DNA of 64,000 nucleotides from JAFEBO01 sp044221315 (GTDB lineage: Bacteria > Planctomycetota > Phycisphaerae > Phycisphaerales > UBA1924): the NCBI GenBank assembly GCA_044221315.1, contig JBGAPK010000008.1:73653-137652 (forward strand), in the 5' to 3' direction. The notes beneath the pieces are model-generated. The model saw only the letters and a program-made list of their open reading frames with translations. It did no database searches and had not been told where the DNA came from. The position numbers and the translations under genes are program-made. Shown here in pieces: positions 15,850-23,874 of the stretch. Every line of letters starts with the position of its first letter. The first letter of the stretch is position 1.

Positions 15850-16635
15850 CTAAGCAGCCGGCCCGCCGAGATTGCGATAGGGATTGCGCCCAAGAAAGCC
15901 GCCGGTTGGTTCCTCTACGTGCGCAAGCTCTAAGCCTGTCGCGTCCGCAATCTCCACCGCGACTGCCTTCAAGTTGCCTGCCCCGCCATCACGAAGGAGC
16001 GTCATGGCGAACTCTTTGTCTTCCCGCAAGAAGACAAGTTGCAATTCCCATACGTCCTCCCATCGCTTCGCCGTCTGCGCTGCATCGCGCACCCACCTTC
16101 CGTGAACAAGATCCCACCGCAGCGCTAGATCGCGGCTGATACTCTTGCCGGTGCGCGGCCACGACAGCTCCGTACCTGCGAAGCGAAAAGCGGGGAGGTC
16201 TTTCAATTCACGTGATCGAAGAATCCAGATACCGATCGCCCCGATACCGAAGGCAACAGGCAAGCACACCGCAGTGAAGATCCCCTTCTGGCGATCGTCG
16301 GGAGAGCCCCAAAGGGCGAGCGCAATGCCTCCGACAAGGGCGAGAACACCCAGCGTCAAGAAAAATACGATCAGGCCAAGAGCCGCCCGATGGTCCACGA
16401 TAACTTCAACGGAGTCGCCGGACGTCACGACCTTCCATCTGAAGATGGAGAGTTTGTCGGGCGCGGACAGCCTCGGACAATCATCCCGGATTTCGAAAGC
16501 CTCTTCCACCTGATCGATTCTACTGGGCCGGGAGTGGCTCACTGTTACAAGGCGGCGCAACCGGTAGGTCTTGGGGCCTGCCGCGCAGAAAACAGCGAAT
16601 CCCCGAACGATTCGGCCAAAAAACGTCCCGAACAA
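15850..16635 (-). CDS. Hypothetical protein with two transmembrane helices
   Basis: 261 residues. A central hydrophobic pair (LGLIVFFLTLGVLALVGGIALALW and GIFTAVCLPVAFGIGAIGIWIL) anchors the protein, with soluble parts before and after. The second soluble part has a repeated beta pattern (FRFAGTELSWPRTGKSISRDLAL and WELQLVFLREDKEFAMTLL), similar in layout to membrane-anchored DUF3592/PH-like proteins, but I do not assign a family. The true start is uncertain: the first 30 residues after the ATG at 16635 look unusual, and a start near the GTG encoding VSHSRPSRID is possible. It converges with the methyltransferase (5 bases) and is divergent from the response regulator. Confidence 0.65.
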   Translation of the reverse strand: MFGTFFGRIVRGFAVFCAAGPKTYRLRRLVTVSHSRPSRIDQVEEAFEIRDDCPRLSAPDKLSIFRWKVVTSGDSVEVIVDHRAALGLIVFFLTLGVLALVGGIALALWGSPDDRQKGIFTAVCLPVAFGIGAIGIWILRSRELKDLPAFRFAGTELSWPRTGKSISRDLALRWDLVHGRWVRDAAQTAKRWEDVWELQLVFLREDKEFAMTLLRDGGAGNLKAVAVEIADATGLELAHVEEPTGGFLGRNPYRNLGGPAA

Positions 16636-16688
16636 GCAACCAACCCGGCCCCTCCGGCGCTACCGACTATGGAGAAAAGGGGCCGCAC

Positions 16689-17102
16689 ATGACCGAAAGC
16701 AAGACCCGGCTGGAAGAGATCCGAGTCCTGATCGTCGATGACGACCGCGACGTGCTCGATTCGTTCGAGGCCGCGTTCCAGTCGGAGGGCGCGCTCACGC
16801 AGCTCGCCATGGACGGGAACGAGGCCGTGCGCATCTGCCGCGAAGACCCGCCCGACATTGTCATCCTCGACATGATGCTGCCGCGGCGGTCCGGCTTTCT
16901 TGTGCTCGAGAAAATCAAGGGCTACGAGGACGCCCCGATCGTGATCATGGTCACCGCCAACGAAGGCCGGCGTCACCAGGCGTATGCCGAGAGCCTTGGC
17001 GTGGACAAGTACCTTGTGAAGCCGGTGCCGCTGGCGCAGTTGCTTGACACAGCGGTTGAATTGATCGAGGCCGAAGAGGGCGACGATCCGTCGGAAGCCT
17101 GA
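16689..17102 (+). CDS. Single-domain CheY-like response regulator
   Basis: 137 residues made of one receiver domain. The acidic pocket Asp17-Asp18-Asp19 (VLIVDDDRDV), phospho-acceptor Asp61 (VILDMMLPRRSG), Thr89 (IVMVTA) and Lys111 (YLVKPVPL) are all in place. The C-terminal tail of about 15 residues is acidic (EAEEGDDPSEA) with no output domain. It must therefore act by protein-protein contact, as CheY or Spo0F do. No histidine kinase lies nearby, so the cognate kinase is elsewhere. A strong hairpin follows 31 bases after the stop. Confidence 0.92.
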   Translation: MTESKTRLEEIRVLIVDDDRDVLDSFEAAFQSEGALTQLAMDGNEAVRICREDPPDIVILDMMLPRRSGFLVLEKIKGYEDAPIVIMVTANEGRRHQAYAESLGVDKYLVKPVPLAQLLDTAVELIEAEEGDDPSEA

Positions 17103-17132
17103 AACGTCAGCACGGATTGGGATGAATCGTGC

Positions 17133-17160
17133 CACCAATCGTGGCTCTGCACGATTGGTG
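17133..17160. terminator. Hairpin after response regulator gene
   Basis: Perfect 11-bp inverted repeat CACCAATCGTG, loop GCTCTG, CACGATTGGTG, beginning 31 bases after the regulator stop codon. There is no T-run, so it may be a factor-dependent terminator, an mRNA-stabilising hairpin or an operator. Confidence 0.55.
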
Positions 17161-17218
17161 CGAGCGGTTGATCTAGTCCAAGAACCACCCAACCCCGCCC
17201 TCCGGCACGCCATCGCGC

Positions 17219-17254
17219 AGAACCGGTTGTTCTGCAACCGCAGCGACCGGTTCT
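17219..17254. promoter_or_regulatory. Inverted repeat AGAACCGGT...ACCGGTTCT upstream of a start codon
   Basis: A 9-bp perfect inverted repeat with an 18-base spacer ends 10 bases before the GTG of the next gene. The arms contain the palindrome ACCGGT. Position suggests an operator or a 5' UTR hairpin controlling the downstream hypothetical gene; no known regulator motif was matched. Confidence 0.4.
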
Positions 17255-17264
17255 ACCATTCCCC

Positions 17265-17636
17265 GTGGCAAAGAAGCGACAAATCGTCCTCATGAAAGGC
17301 AGCCTCACCGGCGTCGCCGCCCTCGCCGCCGGCACGCGCGCGAGCCCGGCCCGCCCAGATGGCTCCCACGGCCCGATGGGCACCGCGGCCGAAGTGAAAG
17401 AAGTCCTCGCCCGCTACAACACCGCCCCCGACGGCTCTCCCCGCAGCGCCTCGCTCGGCACAGAGGTGCTCCACGGCCCCGGACTCATCGTCGAACTGCC
17501 GACGAATCAAGACGAGGTTTCACAGGCATTGGTCACGGTCCTCGACGACGACATCGCCTGGCCGGTCCTGAGCCGCGTCTGCAAGGCGGCGGGCTGGCGG
17601 ATGATGGATGTGGAGACCGGGCGGGTGTTTGGCTGA
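17265..17636 (+). CDS. Hypothetical protein, 123 aa
   Basis: The N-terminus is basic (MAKKRQIVLMKGSLTG). A small alpha/beta region follows (PTNQDEVSQALVTVLDDDIAWPVLSRVCKAAGWRMMDVETGR) that looks folded and soluble. No family is recognised. It starts at GTG 17265, downstream of an inverted repeat at 17219-17254. Its stop codon lies inside the first unit of a 7-bp GCTGA-type repeat (17632-17666), and the FmdB-like gene follows 32 bases on in the same direction. The two may be co-transcribed. Confidence 0.62.
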   Translation: MAKKRQIVLMKGSLTGVAALAAGTRASPARPDGSHGPMGTAAEVKEVLARYNTAPDGSPRSASLGTEVLHGPGLIVELPTNQDEVSQALVTVLDDDIAWPVLSRVCKAAGWRMMDVETGRVFG

Positions 17637-17666
17637 GAGCTGACAGCTGAAAACCGATAGCTGATC
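17632..17666. repeat. 7-bp GCTGA-type repeat
   Basis: Units GCTGAGA, GCTGACA, GCTGAAA and, after a short break, GCTGATC. The first unit includes the stop codon of the preceding gene. It matches the unit of the 2649-2690 array 15 kb away. Confidence 0.75.
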
Positions 17667-17668
17667 CC

Positions 17669-17968
17669 ATGCCCACCTACGTCTACGAAATCCTCGACAA
17701 AGAAGGCAAGCCCACCGGCGAGACCTTCGAACTCGTCCAGTCCATGAAGGAAGACGCGCTCACCAAAGACAAAAAGGGCCGCCCCGTCCGGCGCGCCATC
17801 GTCGCCCCCGCCATCGCCGGCAAGTGGAGCCCGATCAAAGAAAAGTCGGCCCTCAGCAACAAGAACCTCGAGCGGATGGGCTTTACGAAGTACGAGAAGA
17901 AGGGCAAGGGATACATGGAACGCGTGGCGGGTAAAGAGGGGCCCAAGAGCATCTCGTCGGAAGACTGA
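17669..17968 (+). CDS. FmdB-like small protein lacking the zinc-ribbon cysteines
   Basis: 99 residues. The start MPTYVYEI followed by FELVQSMKEDALT matches the FmdB/putative regulatory zinc-ribbon family (usual start MPTYEYRC..CG..FE..QSM). The two CxxC knuckles are replaced (ILDKEGKPTGETFE) and the protein has no cysteine at all. The C-terminal half is Lys-rich (KYEKKGKGYMERVAGKEG) and probably disordered. Without a metal site the fold must be stabilised differently or the function has changed. The biological role of FmdB proteins is itself unclear; a link to formamidase or methane-metabolism regulation has been proposed only for a few members. Confidence 0.7.
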   Translation: MPTYVYEILDKEGKPTGETFELVQSMKEDALTKDKKGRPVRRAIVAPAIAGKWSPIKEKSALSNKNLERMGFTKYEKKGKGYMERVAGKEGPKSISSED

Positions 17969-18209
17969 GCGATCGGGCAAGGCCCCTCGCTCGCGAGCAT
18001 TCTGCATCGAGCGGTCTTGATCGAGTTCAGATCGGTGGTGAGTTGTCGGATGACCAGTCTGGCCTTGACGAATTCCCGCACCGGCGGGCAGGTCCGAACC
18101 CGGGGCGGCAGTCCGGTCAGCCCGCCGTCAAAGCCGGCGAGCGATGAGAAATGACATTCGATCTTCCGGCGTTCGCTGCGGAGCCTACTGCCGTTCGGCG
18201 GACACTTGT

Positions 18210-19145
18210 TCATTCCACCGGCTTCGGCGCGCCCACCAGTTCCCAGTTCAGATCCGGGTTGTACTCGATCATTCCACGCGCGAGCGATTCGGTGTTTTCG
18301 CCCAGATCGTTCTGGTACACGAGACCCTGCTGGTTGACGATGAAAGTCATGATGCCCGAACTGCCGTACTCGAACGGATACGCGATGACGGCGAAGCCGC
18401 CGGTGAGGCGGCCGTTCTGCATGTAGTCCTGCTTGCCGCCGGGCGCGTCCGGGCCCTGGGCGGTCAGGATGCGGTAGCAGTAGCCGTGGTAGGGCTTGGG
18501 TGCGTGGGTGGGATCGGCGCTGCGGGTGTACCCCTGCGCGGAGGCTTCGGCGACGAGATCGCCAAGCGGGCTTTCCGGTCCGCCGTCGGCGGGCCAATAC
18601 AGACCGTTCTTGGCGCCCGAGTCGCTGAAGAATTTCGCGGCGTACTCGGCCGTGCCCTGCGGGCGCATCGCGAGATATTCCCTTTGGGCGTCGCAGATCG
18701 CCAGGCAGGTCTGGATCGTGTCGAGCTCGTTGCGTCCGATGCGTCGCGAGACCAACTCGTCCTTGCCCGCGGCAAGGTCGAACTGCCAGCCCCCGTTGGC
18801 CGGCACGACCGGAATGGGCATCGGCCACTCGTTGTTTCCAACCTCGAGGATCTTCGAACCCTCCGGACCGTCCACGAGCTTGTGCTTCTCGTTGTACTTC
18901 GCGAGGAACAACTCGCGCCGGTTCGCGTCGGCGACTTCATCCCCCGAACTGAGAACATCCTCGGCATTGGGGCCGAGGATCTTGTTGAGGTCATCCGTGT
19001 TGTCAGTCGTGAGCGCCGCCGTCAGGGCGCTCACGGCCTCGTCGGGCGTGGCGTACACCTGCGCCGGGTTCGACGCGCAGGCGCCGAGGAACAGGCAGGC
19101 TCCGGCGGCGAAGAGAACGGCGGCAAAGCGGGGAGTTGAGAACAT
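18210..19145 (-). CDS. DUF2950 family lipoprotein
   Basis: 311 residues. A signal peptide with lipobox (FLGAC, Cys24) is followed by the DUF2950 domain: an N-terminal helical part (TPDEAVSALTAALTTDNTDDLNKILG), GGWQFDLAAGKDELVSRRIGRNELDTI, and a C-terminal region with GYCYRILTAQGP and FAVIAYPFEYGSSGIMTFIVNQQG. Function is unknown for the family; envelope location is predicted. It lies 71 bases downstream of the DUF3300 gene on the same strand, an association common for these two families, so one transcript is likely. Confidence 0.88.
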   Translation of the reverse strand: MFSTPRFAAVLFAAGACLFLGACASNPAQVYATPDEAVSALTAALTTDNTDDLNKILGPNAEDVLSSGDEVADANRRELFLAKYNEKHKLVDGPEGSKILEVGNNEWPMPIPVVPANGGWQFDLAAGKDELVSRRIGRNELDTIQTCLAICDAQREYLAMRPQGTAEYAAKFFSDSGAKNGLYWPADGGPESPLGDLVAEASAQGYTRSADPTHAPKPYHGYCYRILTAQGPDAPGGKQDYMQNGRLTGGFAVIAYPFEYGSSGIMTFIVNQQGLVYQNDLGENTESLARGMIEYNPDLNWELVGAPKPVE

Positions 19146-19216
19146 GGCGTTGATCCTGCGGAGAAAGTTGAACTGGTGTCGGGATGGACCGGTGTCAGAG
19201 TTGATGAGGCGATCAA

Positions 19217-20596
19217 TCAGCGACGCCCGCCACCGCCGCGCCCGCCGCCGCCGCCGCGAGAGCCCCCGCCTCCGGACGGGCGCGATGCTCCGCCGCTCGG
19301 TCGCGAGGCCGCGCTGCTGCTGCGGCTCGCGTTGCCGCGGTTGCTGGCTGCTTGCGTCGAGGCGCCGCTCCGATTGGCGCCGCTGAGGGCATTGCCCTGG
19401 CCGCCGCTGGGCCGGTTGGCCGGCTGCGTGGAAGGACGCGCGGCACCCTGATTGCCCGCGGGACGATTTCCGGCGGAAGGCTGCTGGGCCGGGCGATTGC
19501 CGGCCTGGCCCCCGCTCGGACGATTGGCTCCGGCGCCGGGCTGCTGGGCCGGTCGGTTGCCCGCGCCCTGGCCGGGCCGATTGGCCGACTGGCCCGCGCC
19601 GGCATCGCGCCCACGGTACTGATCGCGGGCCTGCGATGCCTGGGCGCGATCAACACCGCCGTATTTCTGGGCTGTGGACCTGTTGGCGTAAGGCGCGCCT
19701 TGGCGGTGCTGGGGATTGTGCTGCCATTGGGAGCCGCCCTGGACGTTTGCGCGATTGCCCCCCTGGACGTTGGTGCGGTTCCCGCCCTGGATGTTGGTGT
19801 TGCGATTGAAATTGTTGTTGATGTTGACCGAGCCGCCGTTCCAGTTGCAGTTCCCGTTCCAGTTGTTGCTCCAGATCGCGCCGCAGGCCACGCCCACGCC
19901 GAAGGAGAGTGCCGCCGCGCCCGCAACGTACCCGGGCGGGTAGTACGGATAGGGCGGGTAGGAGGGGTAGGGCCACGCGCCGTACACAACACTCGGGTTG
20001 TACTGCGGCACGTACACCACCTCCGGGTTGGCCGGCTGAATGACGATCGTCTGAGGGGCCGCGGCGCCGGCCGGCGCCTGGTTGATGGTCACGGTCTGCT
20101 GCTGATTGGACTGAAGGTTGCCCGCGGCCTGCGCCTTGTTGCGGAGGCGCTGGATGGCGTCCATCACGTCCTTCTGCTGGGCGATGAACGCATCGCCCAG
20201 CTTGGAGGTGATGTCGAGCTTGTCGCTCATCATGGAGAGCACGTCGGGGAACTGCACGAGCGACTTGACGCTCGTGTCCCACGTCTGCTCGTCAACGGCC
20301 TTCGCGAGCGCATCGCCCGTGAGGTCCTTGTGCGCCTTGGTCCACCGGTCGGCCTGCACGATCTCGATCGGGTAGGTCGAGGCCATGAGCACCTGCGCCA
20401 GCAAGTCGTCGGGGTAGAGCGCGATCGGCGCGACCAACTGGTCGAGCTGCTCCTGCGTGAGCGGGGCATCGCCGTCGGGCGCCGCCGCCGGAGCGGCGGC
20501 CGCGGCAGGCGCCGGGGCGGGCGCTTGGGCCATCGCTCCGGGCGCGAAGAAGAAAGCGGCAGTCATCAAAGCGGCAAAGCCCGGGAGTCGGTTCAC
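19217..20596 (-). CDS. DUF3300 family secreted protein with long Asn/Gly/Pro-rich tail
   Basis: 459 residues. A signal peptide (FAALMTAAFFFAPGAMAQA) leads into an Ala/Pro linker. The DUF3300 domain follows (LTQEQLDQLVAPIALYPDDLLAQVLMASTYP, then DVLSMMSDKLDITSKLGDAF). A region reading VVYVPQYNPSVVYGAWPYP leads into an Asn/Gly-rich stretch (GGNRTNVQGGNRANVQGG). The last 170 residues are low-complexity repeats such as GNRPAQQP and a Gly/Arg tail. It starts at GTG 20596, with GGAGCAC upstream. Function is unknown; export is predicted. The repetitive tail may be prone to length variation. It is adjacent to DUF2950, as is common for this pair. Confidence 0.88.
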   Translation of the reverse strand: MNRLPGFAALMTAAFFFAPGAMAQAPAPAPAAAAAPAAAPDGDAPLTQEQLDQLVAPIALYPDDLLAQVLMASTYPIEIVQADRWTKAHKDLTGDALAKAVDEQTWDTSVKSLVQFPDVLSMMSDKLDITSKLGDAFIAQQKDVMDAIQRLRNKAQAAGNLQSNQQQTVTINQAPAGAAAPQTIVIQPANPEVVYVPQYNPSVVYGAWPYPSYPPYPYYPPGYVAGAAALSFGVGVACGAIWSNNWNGNCNWNGGSVNINNNFNRNTNIQGGNRTNVQGGNRANVQGGSQWQHNPQHRQGAPYANRSTAQKYGGVDRAQASQARDQYRGRDAGAGQSANRPGQGAGNRPAQQPGAGANRPSGGQAGNRPAQQPSAGNRPAGNQGAARPSTQPANRPSGGQGNALSGANRSGASTQAASNRGNASRSSSAASRPSGGASRPSGGGGSRGGGGGRGGGGRR

Positions 20597-20765
20597 GTCT
20601 GTGCTCCTTGTGCACGGCGAGTATAACGGGGAAAGAAGCCGAGCAGCAGGGCGGTAGAGCCACAGAGCGGCAGAGGGCAGAGCGGCAAAGCAGAGTACTT
20701 GCGACTGGGTATCAAGCACGGCGCGTGAGGTCAAAAATCGTCTTTGGTCGGCCCGGAGGGCCATC

Positions 20766-20811
20766 GATCGTTGCCGGCAGCGCAGATCGCAACGCGATCA
20801 AGCTGCCGGTC
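20766..20811. repeat. REP-like palindromic unit, left copy
   Basis: 46 bp with internal dyad symmetry (GCCGGCAGC ... GCTGCCGGT around GATCGC/GCGATC). It is flanked by two copies of a smaller palindrome, GGCCCGGAGGGCC, at 20750-20762 and 20831-20843. It matches the inverted right copy at 21561-21606 at 43 of 46 positions. It lies just outside the 3' end of the transposase-like gene. Confidence 0.85.
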
Positions 20812-20849
20812 CACGGATAGAAAACTCCCCGGCCCGGAGGGCCGATGAA

Positions 20850-21302
20850 TCAACCAAACAACTCGTCGGGCGAAACATCCGTCCCGTGCGCCCGGTGCAA
20901 CCGGATCAACTCATCCACATATGAGAGCCGCTTGTGATGCGACTTCTGGTTGTCGATATAGCGAACAAGCTTTGGCAAAACCGACTTGCTCACGGTGAAT
21001 CCGCCGTACCCCTCTTGCCAAGCGAAATCCGCGAGCTTCGGAAAGGACTCATGAATCCATTTCGACGAACGGGATTTCAGATGGCGTGCCAGATCCGAGT
21101 GCGAGAGTTCCGACGGGTATCGAACCGCAACATGGACATGCTCGACAAAGCCATTGATAGCGTACGGAGTGCATTTCAGATTTTTCGCGATGCCGCCGAG
21201 GAAGGGATGCAGACGGTCTTCTAGTTCGGGAGTGAGCCAGGGTTCGCGGTGCTTGGTCCCGAAGACGAAGTGGTAGTAGTTGTGCGTCCAAGTGCTGGGC
21301 AT
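20850..21302 (-). CDS. REP-associated tyrosine transposase (IS200-like, Y1)
   Basis: 150 residues. The Transposase_17/RAYT signature is clear: WTHNYYHFVFGTKHREPW at the start, the metal-binding HxH as FVEHVHVAVRYP, and the catalytic tyrosine region KLVRYIDNQKSHHK. These enzymes nick and join single-stranded DNA at REP hairpins and are domesticated in many bacteria. The gene appears intact. Inverted REP-like palindromes lie on both sides (20766-20811 and 21561-21606), with further hairpins in the upstream 347 bases. No second element gene such as tnpB is present. Confidence 0.9.
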   Translation of the reverse strand: MPSTWTHNYYHFVFGTKHREPWLTPELEDRLHPFLGGIAKNLKCTPYAINGFVEHVHVAVRYPSELSHSDLARHLKSRSSKWIHESFPKLADFAWQEGYGGFTVSKSVLPKLVRYIDNQKSHHKRLSYVDELIRLHRAHGTDVSPDELFG

Positions 21303-21649
21303 GCGCGGAACATACCAAATCTCTCATCTTCGCGCGCGGGTCGGCGTCGTTCCCGACGAATGCTTCCGAGTCCAGCAGCGACTGCTGCTTCCGGGTCCCC
21401 TTCGCCCGCAGGGCGCACGATCGTTGCCGGCGGCTTCAGCCGCCGGTAGAGCATAGAAATCGCCCGCCCCGGAGGGGCAGGCGAGCGGACGGGCACCGAC
21501 CTGCGAGTGCGATGTGATTGGATCGTCCGCCCCTCCGGGGCGAAATGATCAATGGAGGCCGACCGGCAGCTTGATCGCTTCGCGATCGGCGCTGCCGGCA
21601 ACGATCGTGCGCCCTTCGGGCGTAACAAGCACTGCTGAGCAGAGCTTGA
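21303..21649. repeat. Hairpin-rich spacer upstream of the transposase
   Basis: No gene is seen. Four palindromic pieces stand out: a short REP-like unit starting GATCGTTGCCGGCGGC with loop TTCA near 21418-21447, GCCCCGGAGGGGC (21466-21478), GCCCCTCCGGGGC (21529-21541) in the opposite orientation, and the right REP copy (21561-21606). The layout is that of a BIME-like cluster. Confidence 0.75.
21561..21606. repeat. REP-like palindromic unit, right copy (inverted)
   Basis: Reverse complement of the 20766-20811 unit with three mismatches, all in the loop between the GATCGC and GCGATC arms. The two copies enclose the transposase gene, giving an element of about 840 bp. Confidence 0.85.
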
Positions 21650-22864
21650 CTACTCGCGCTGGCTGTTCTTATCCGCAATCACCGCCACCGGCGGCTCCAG
21701 CGGCAGCATGCGGGCAAACCGCATGTACGCGTCGTACTGCGCCCGCATCTCGGTCAGCGAATCGCCGCTGAACTTCTCCGTGAACGCGCGAGCGATCTCG
21801 AACGCGCACACGTTTTCCAGCACCACGCTCGCCGCGCTCACGGCGCACACGTCGCTCCGCTCGTACGTGCTCATCTCCGCCTGCTTGGTGTTGAGATCGA
21901 TGCTGGGCAGGCCCTGCAACAGAGTCGCGATCGGCTTCATCGTGCCGCGGACGACGACGGGCATGCCGTTGGTCATGCCCCCCTCGGTGCCGCCGGCGTT
22001 GTTGCTGTCGCGGGTGAACCCGAGATGCGCCTCGGCGCGCTTCGAGGCGTCGTACCGGATCGGGTCGTGCACCTTGCTGCCGGGGCGCGAGGCGCACTCT
22101 TTCCCCAGCCCGATCTCCACCGCCTTGAACGCCTGGATCCCCATCACCGCATACGCGAGTCTCGCGTCGAGCTTGGTCGTCCAGTCCATGCACGAGCCGA
22201 TGCCGATCGGGCACCCGAACGTGTGCGCCTCGACCAGCCCGCCGACCGTGTCCTTATCGATCTTCGCCTGGCGGATGATGGCGCACTGCTTCTCCGTCAC
22301 CGCGGCATCCGGGCAATACGTCTCGCTCGCGTCGCGGAGCTTCTTCATCTCCTGCCAGTTCTGCGCCGTGACCTGAGCAGACGTCGGCGCATCAAGGATC
22401 GAACGCACGAACCCGAACGACTCGATCCCGAATTCCTGAAGGAGGCACCGCGCCACCGCCCCCGCCGCGACGCGGCTGGCCGTCTCCCGCGCACTCGCCC
22501 GCTCCAGCGTCTCGCGGCAGTCCGTCGTCAGCCACTTCACGCTCCCCGCAAGGTCCGCGTGCCCCGGGCGCGGCCGATAGACCGGCGGCGTCTTCTGAAG
22601 ATCGTCCAGCCGCGAGTCGTTGTTCCGGATCACCATCGTCAGCGGCGCCGCGATGGTGCGCCCTTGCCTCACACCGGTCAGAAACTCCACCGTGTCCTGC
22701 TCGATGCGCTGACGCCCGCCGCGCCCATATCCCCCCTGGCGCCGGGCGAGTTCACCGTTGATGAAATCGATATCGAGGTCCAGCCCCGCGGGCAGGCCGG
22801 TAATGGTGATGACGAGCGCAGGGCCGTGCGATTCGCCGGCGGTTTGATAATCGAGAGCGGGCAT
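21650..22864 (-). CDS. aroC: Chorismate synthase
   Basis: 404 residues. It converts 5-enolpyruvylshikimate-3-phosphate to chorismate using reduced FMN, the last common step of aromatic biosynthesis. Signature blocks are the N-terminal TAGESHGPALVITITGLPAG, ARRQGGYGRGGRQRIEQD, RPGHADLAGSVKW, RASARETASRVAAGAVAR, and near the C-terminus NAGGTEGGMTNG with FMN-contact residues, then KQAEMSTYERSDVCAV. The ATG at 22864 begins MPALDYQTAGESHG, matching the family start; the longer frame runs through the repeat at 22893-22969. Chorismate feeds both aromatic amino acids and MqnA (54927-55742). Confidence 0.97.
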   Translation of the reverse strand: MPALDYQTAGESHGPALVITITGLPAGLDLDIDFINGELARRQGGYGRGGRQRIEQDTVEFLTGVRQGRTIAAPLTMVIRNNDSRLDDLQKTPPVYRPRPGHADLAGSVKWLTTDCRETLERASARETASRVAAGAVARCLLQEFGIESFGFVRSILDAPTSAQVTAQNWQEMKKLRDASETYCPDAAVTEKQCAIIRQAKIDKDTVGGLVEAHTFGCPIGIGSCMDWTTKLDARLAYAVMGIQAFKAVEIGLGKECASRPGSKVHDPIRYDASKRAEAHLGFTRDSNNAGGTEGGMTNGMPVVVRGTMKPIATLLQGLPSIDLNTKQAEMSTYERSDVCAVSAASVVLENVCAFEIARAFTEKFSGDSLTEMRAQYDAYMRFARMLPLEPPVAVIADKNSQRE

Positions 22865-22892
22865 GGAGGAAGGATAGAGGAAGCCGTCACGC

Positions 22893-22969
22893 GTGGCACC
22901 GCCCTTCCGGGCGGCGTCTTTGCTTTCGCCGAAATCGCCAAGGCACACCGGGCCGAAGCACAGTGCCAC
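22893..22969. repeat. Dispersed inverted repeat with GTGGCAC ends, copy 1
   Basis: 77 bp running from GTGGCACCGCCCTTCCGGGCGG to CACCGGGCCGAAGCACAGTGCCAC. The ends are inverted, and each half is itself a small hairpin. It ends one base before the pseudopilin stop codon (22971) and precedes aroC. A second copy at 24902-24979 has the same geometry. Confidence 0.85.
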
Positions 22970-22970
22970 G

Positions 22971-23753
22971 CTACCGATCGCGCCCGCGTATTCCCCATTC
23001 GGTGGTTTCGCAGGGCATGGAGAGCATGTCGGGGGCGCGTAGAACAAACGGACCCATCGAGGCAACGGGGATCATGGCGGCGCTGCCGTCGGCGAACGCG
23101 AGGCTGGCGGGACTCGCAACGCGACCCCACAGCATCACTTCGCGCAGATCGGTCGCGGCAGAGAAGTATCCGTTCCAGGCGTGCCAGACGGTTTCCTCGT
23201 AGACGAGCGCCTTGGCCGAAGGGAAGAGCACGCCATCGATGTTCTGAACGCGCGCTCCCGTACGCGTAGACCAGACGGAGGCGGGCAAAGTCGGATCAAG
23301 GTAATCGGGAGTGATGAGCGTGGAGCTGGAAATGACGTAGTCCCATGGCCAGTTGAAGGCGATTGGATTGCCGGTGTCGTGCTGGCTGGCTGGGCAACGC
23401 AGCACGCGCGCGTACGGAGCCAAACCCGAGTAGCCGCGCCAGGGCTCGTTGTAGAACGTGTTCTGCAGTTGGCCGCGGTAACGTGCGAGGCCCTTTGGGG
23501 TGTCAAGCGTGTTCGGGTCGTCCTTGTAACGGGCCAGGAACATGCCGCGGCTGTCGTTTGTATAGGAAAGGAGAATCCGGTTGACCTGCGAGATGTTGGC
23601 GACGCAGCGAAGACGGGTCATTTCGCTTTTGATCGTTCTCAGCGAAGGGGCGGCGAGGGCAATGAGTACCCCGATGACGACAAGAACCACCAGAAGTTCG
23701 AGAATCGTGAATGCCGAAATGCCGAGAGCATTGCGTGCTGGACGGTCGCTCAT
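22971..23753 (-). CDS. Type II secretion/type IV pilin-like pseudopilin
   Basis: 260 residues. A short basic leader precedes the prepilin signature AFTILELLVVLVVIGVLIALAAPSL, with the conserved Glu at position +5 after the predicted prepilin peptidase site (A|FTILE). The long C-terminal domain (LRCVANISQVNRILLSYTNDSRGMFL ... WPWDYVISSS) matches the large pseudopilin-like proteins that planctomycetes carry in many copies (DUF1559-type layout). The ATG at 23753 is the natural start before the leader. The 3' end abuts the inverted repeat at 22893-22969. The protein is probably inner-membrane anchored and exposed to the periplasm; its specific role is unknown. Confidence 0.85.
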   Translation of the reverse strand: MSDRPARNALGISAFTILELLVVLVVIGVLIALAAPSLRTIKSEMTRLRCVANISQVNRILLSYTNDSRGMFLARYKDDPNTLDTPKGLARYRGQLQNTFYNEPWRGYSGLAPYARVLRCPASQHDTGNPIAFNWPWDYVISSSTLITPDYLDPTLPASVWSTRTGARVQNIDGVLFPSAKALVYEETVWHAWNGYFSAATDLREVMLWGRVASPASLAFADGSAAMIPVASMGPFVLRAPDMLSMPCETTEWGIRGRDR

Positions 23754-23874
23754 CCTTGCAGTCTCCACAATGGATGTTCCTATGGTGCTCAGCACTTGAT
23801 ATTCTAATGTGCGGAAGGGGCAGACTGCAACGTGCTCGCCCAGCCAACCGGTGGTGACGAAGGAGAACCAAAGT

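Noticed and set aside
17683..18828. A 381-codon minus-strand frame overlapping FmdB-like and DUF2950 genes
   Set aside because: It runs across two genes in other frames and its composition is Arg-rich. The DUF2950 frame has a signal peptide and family motifs.
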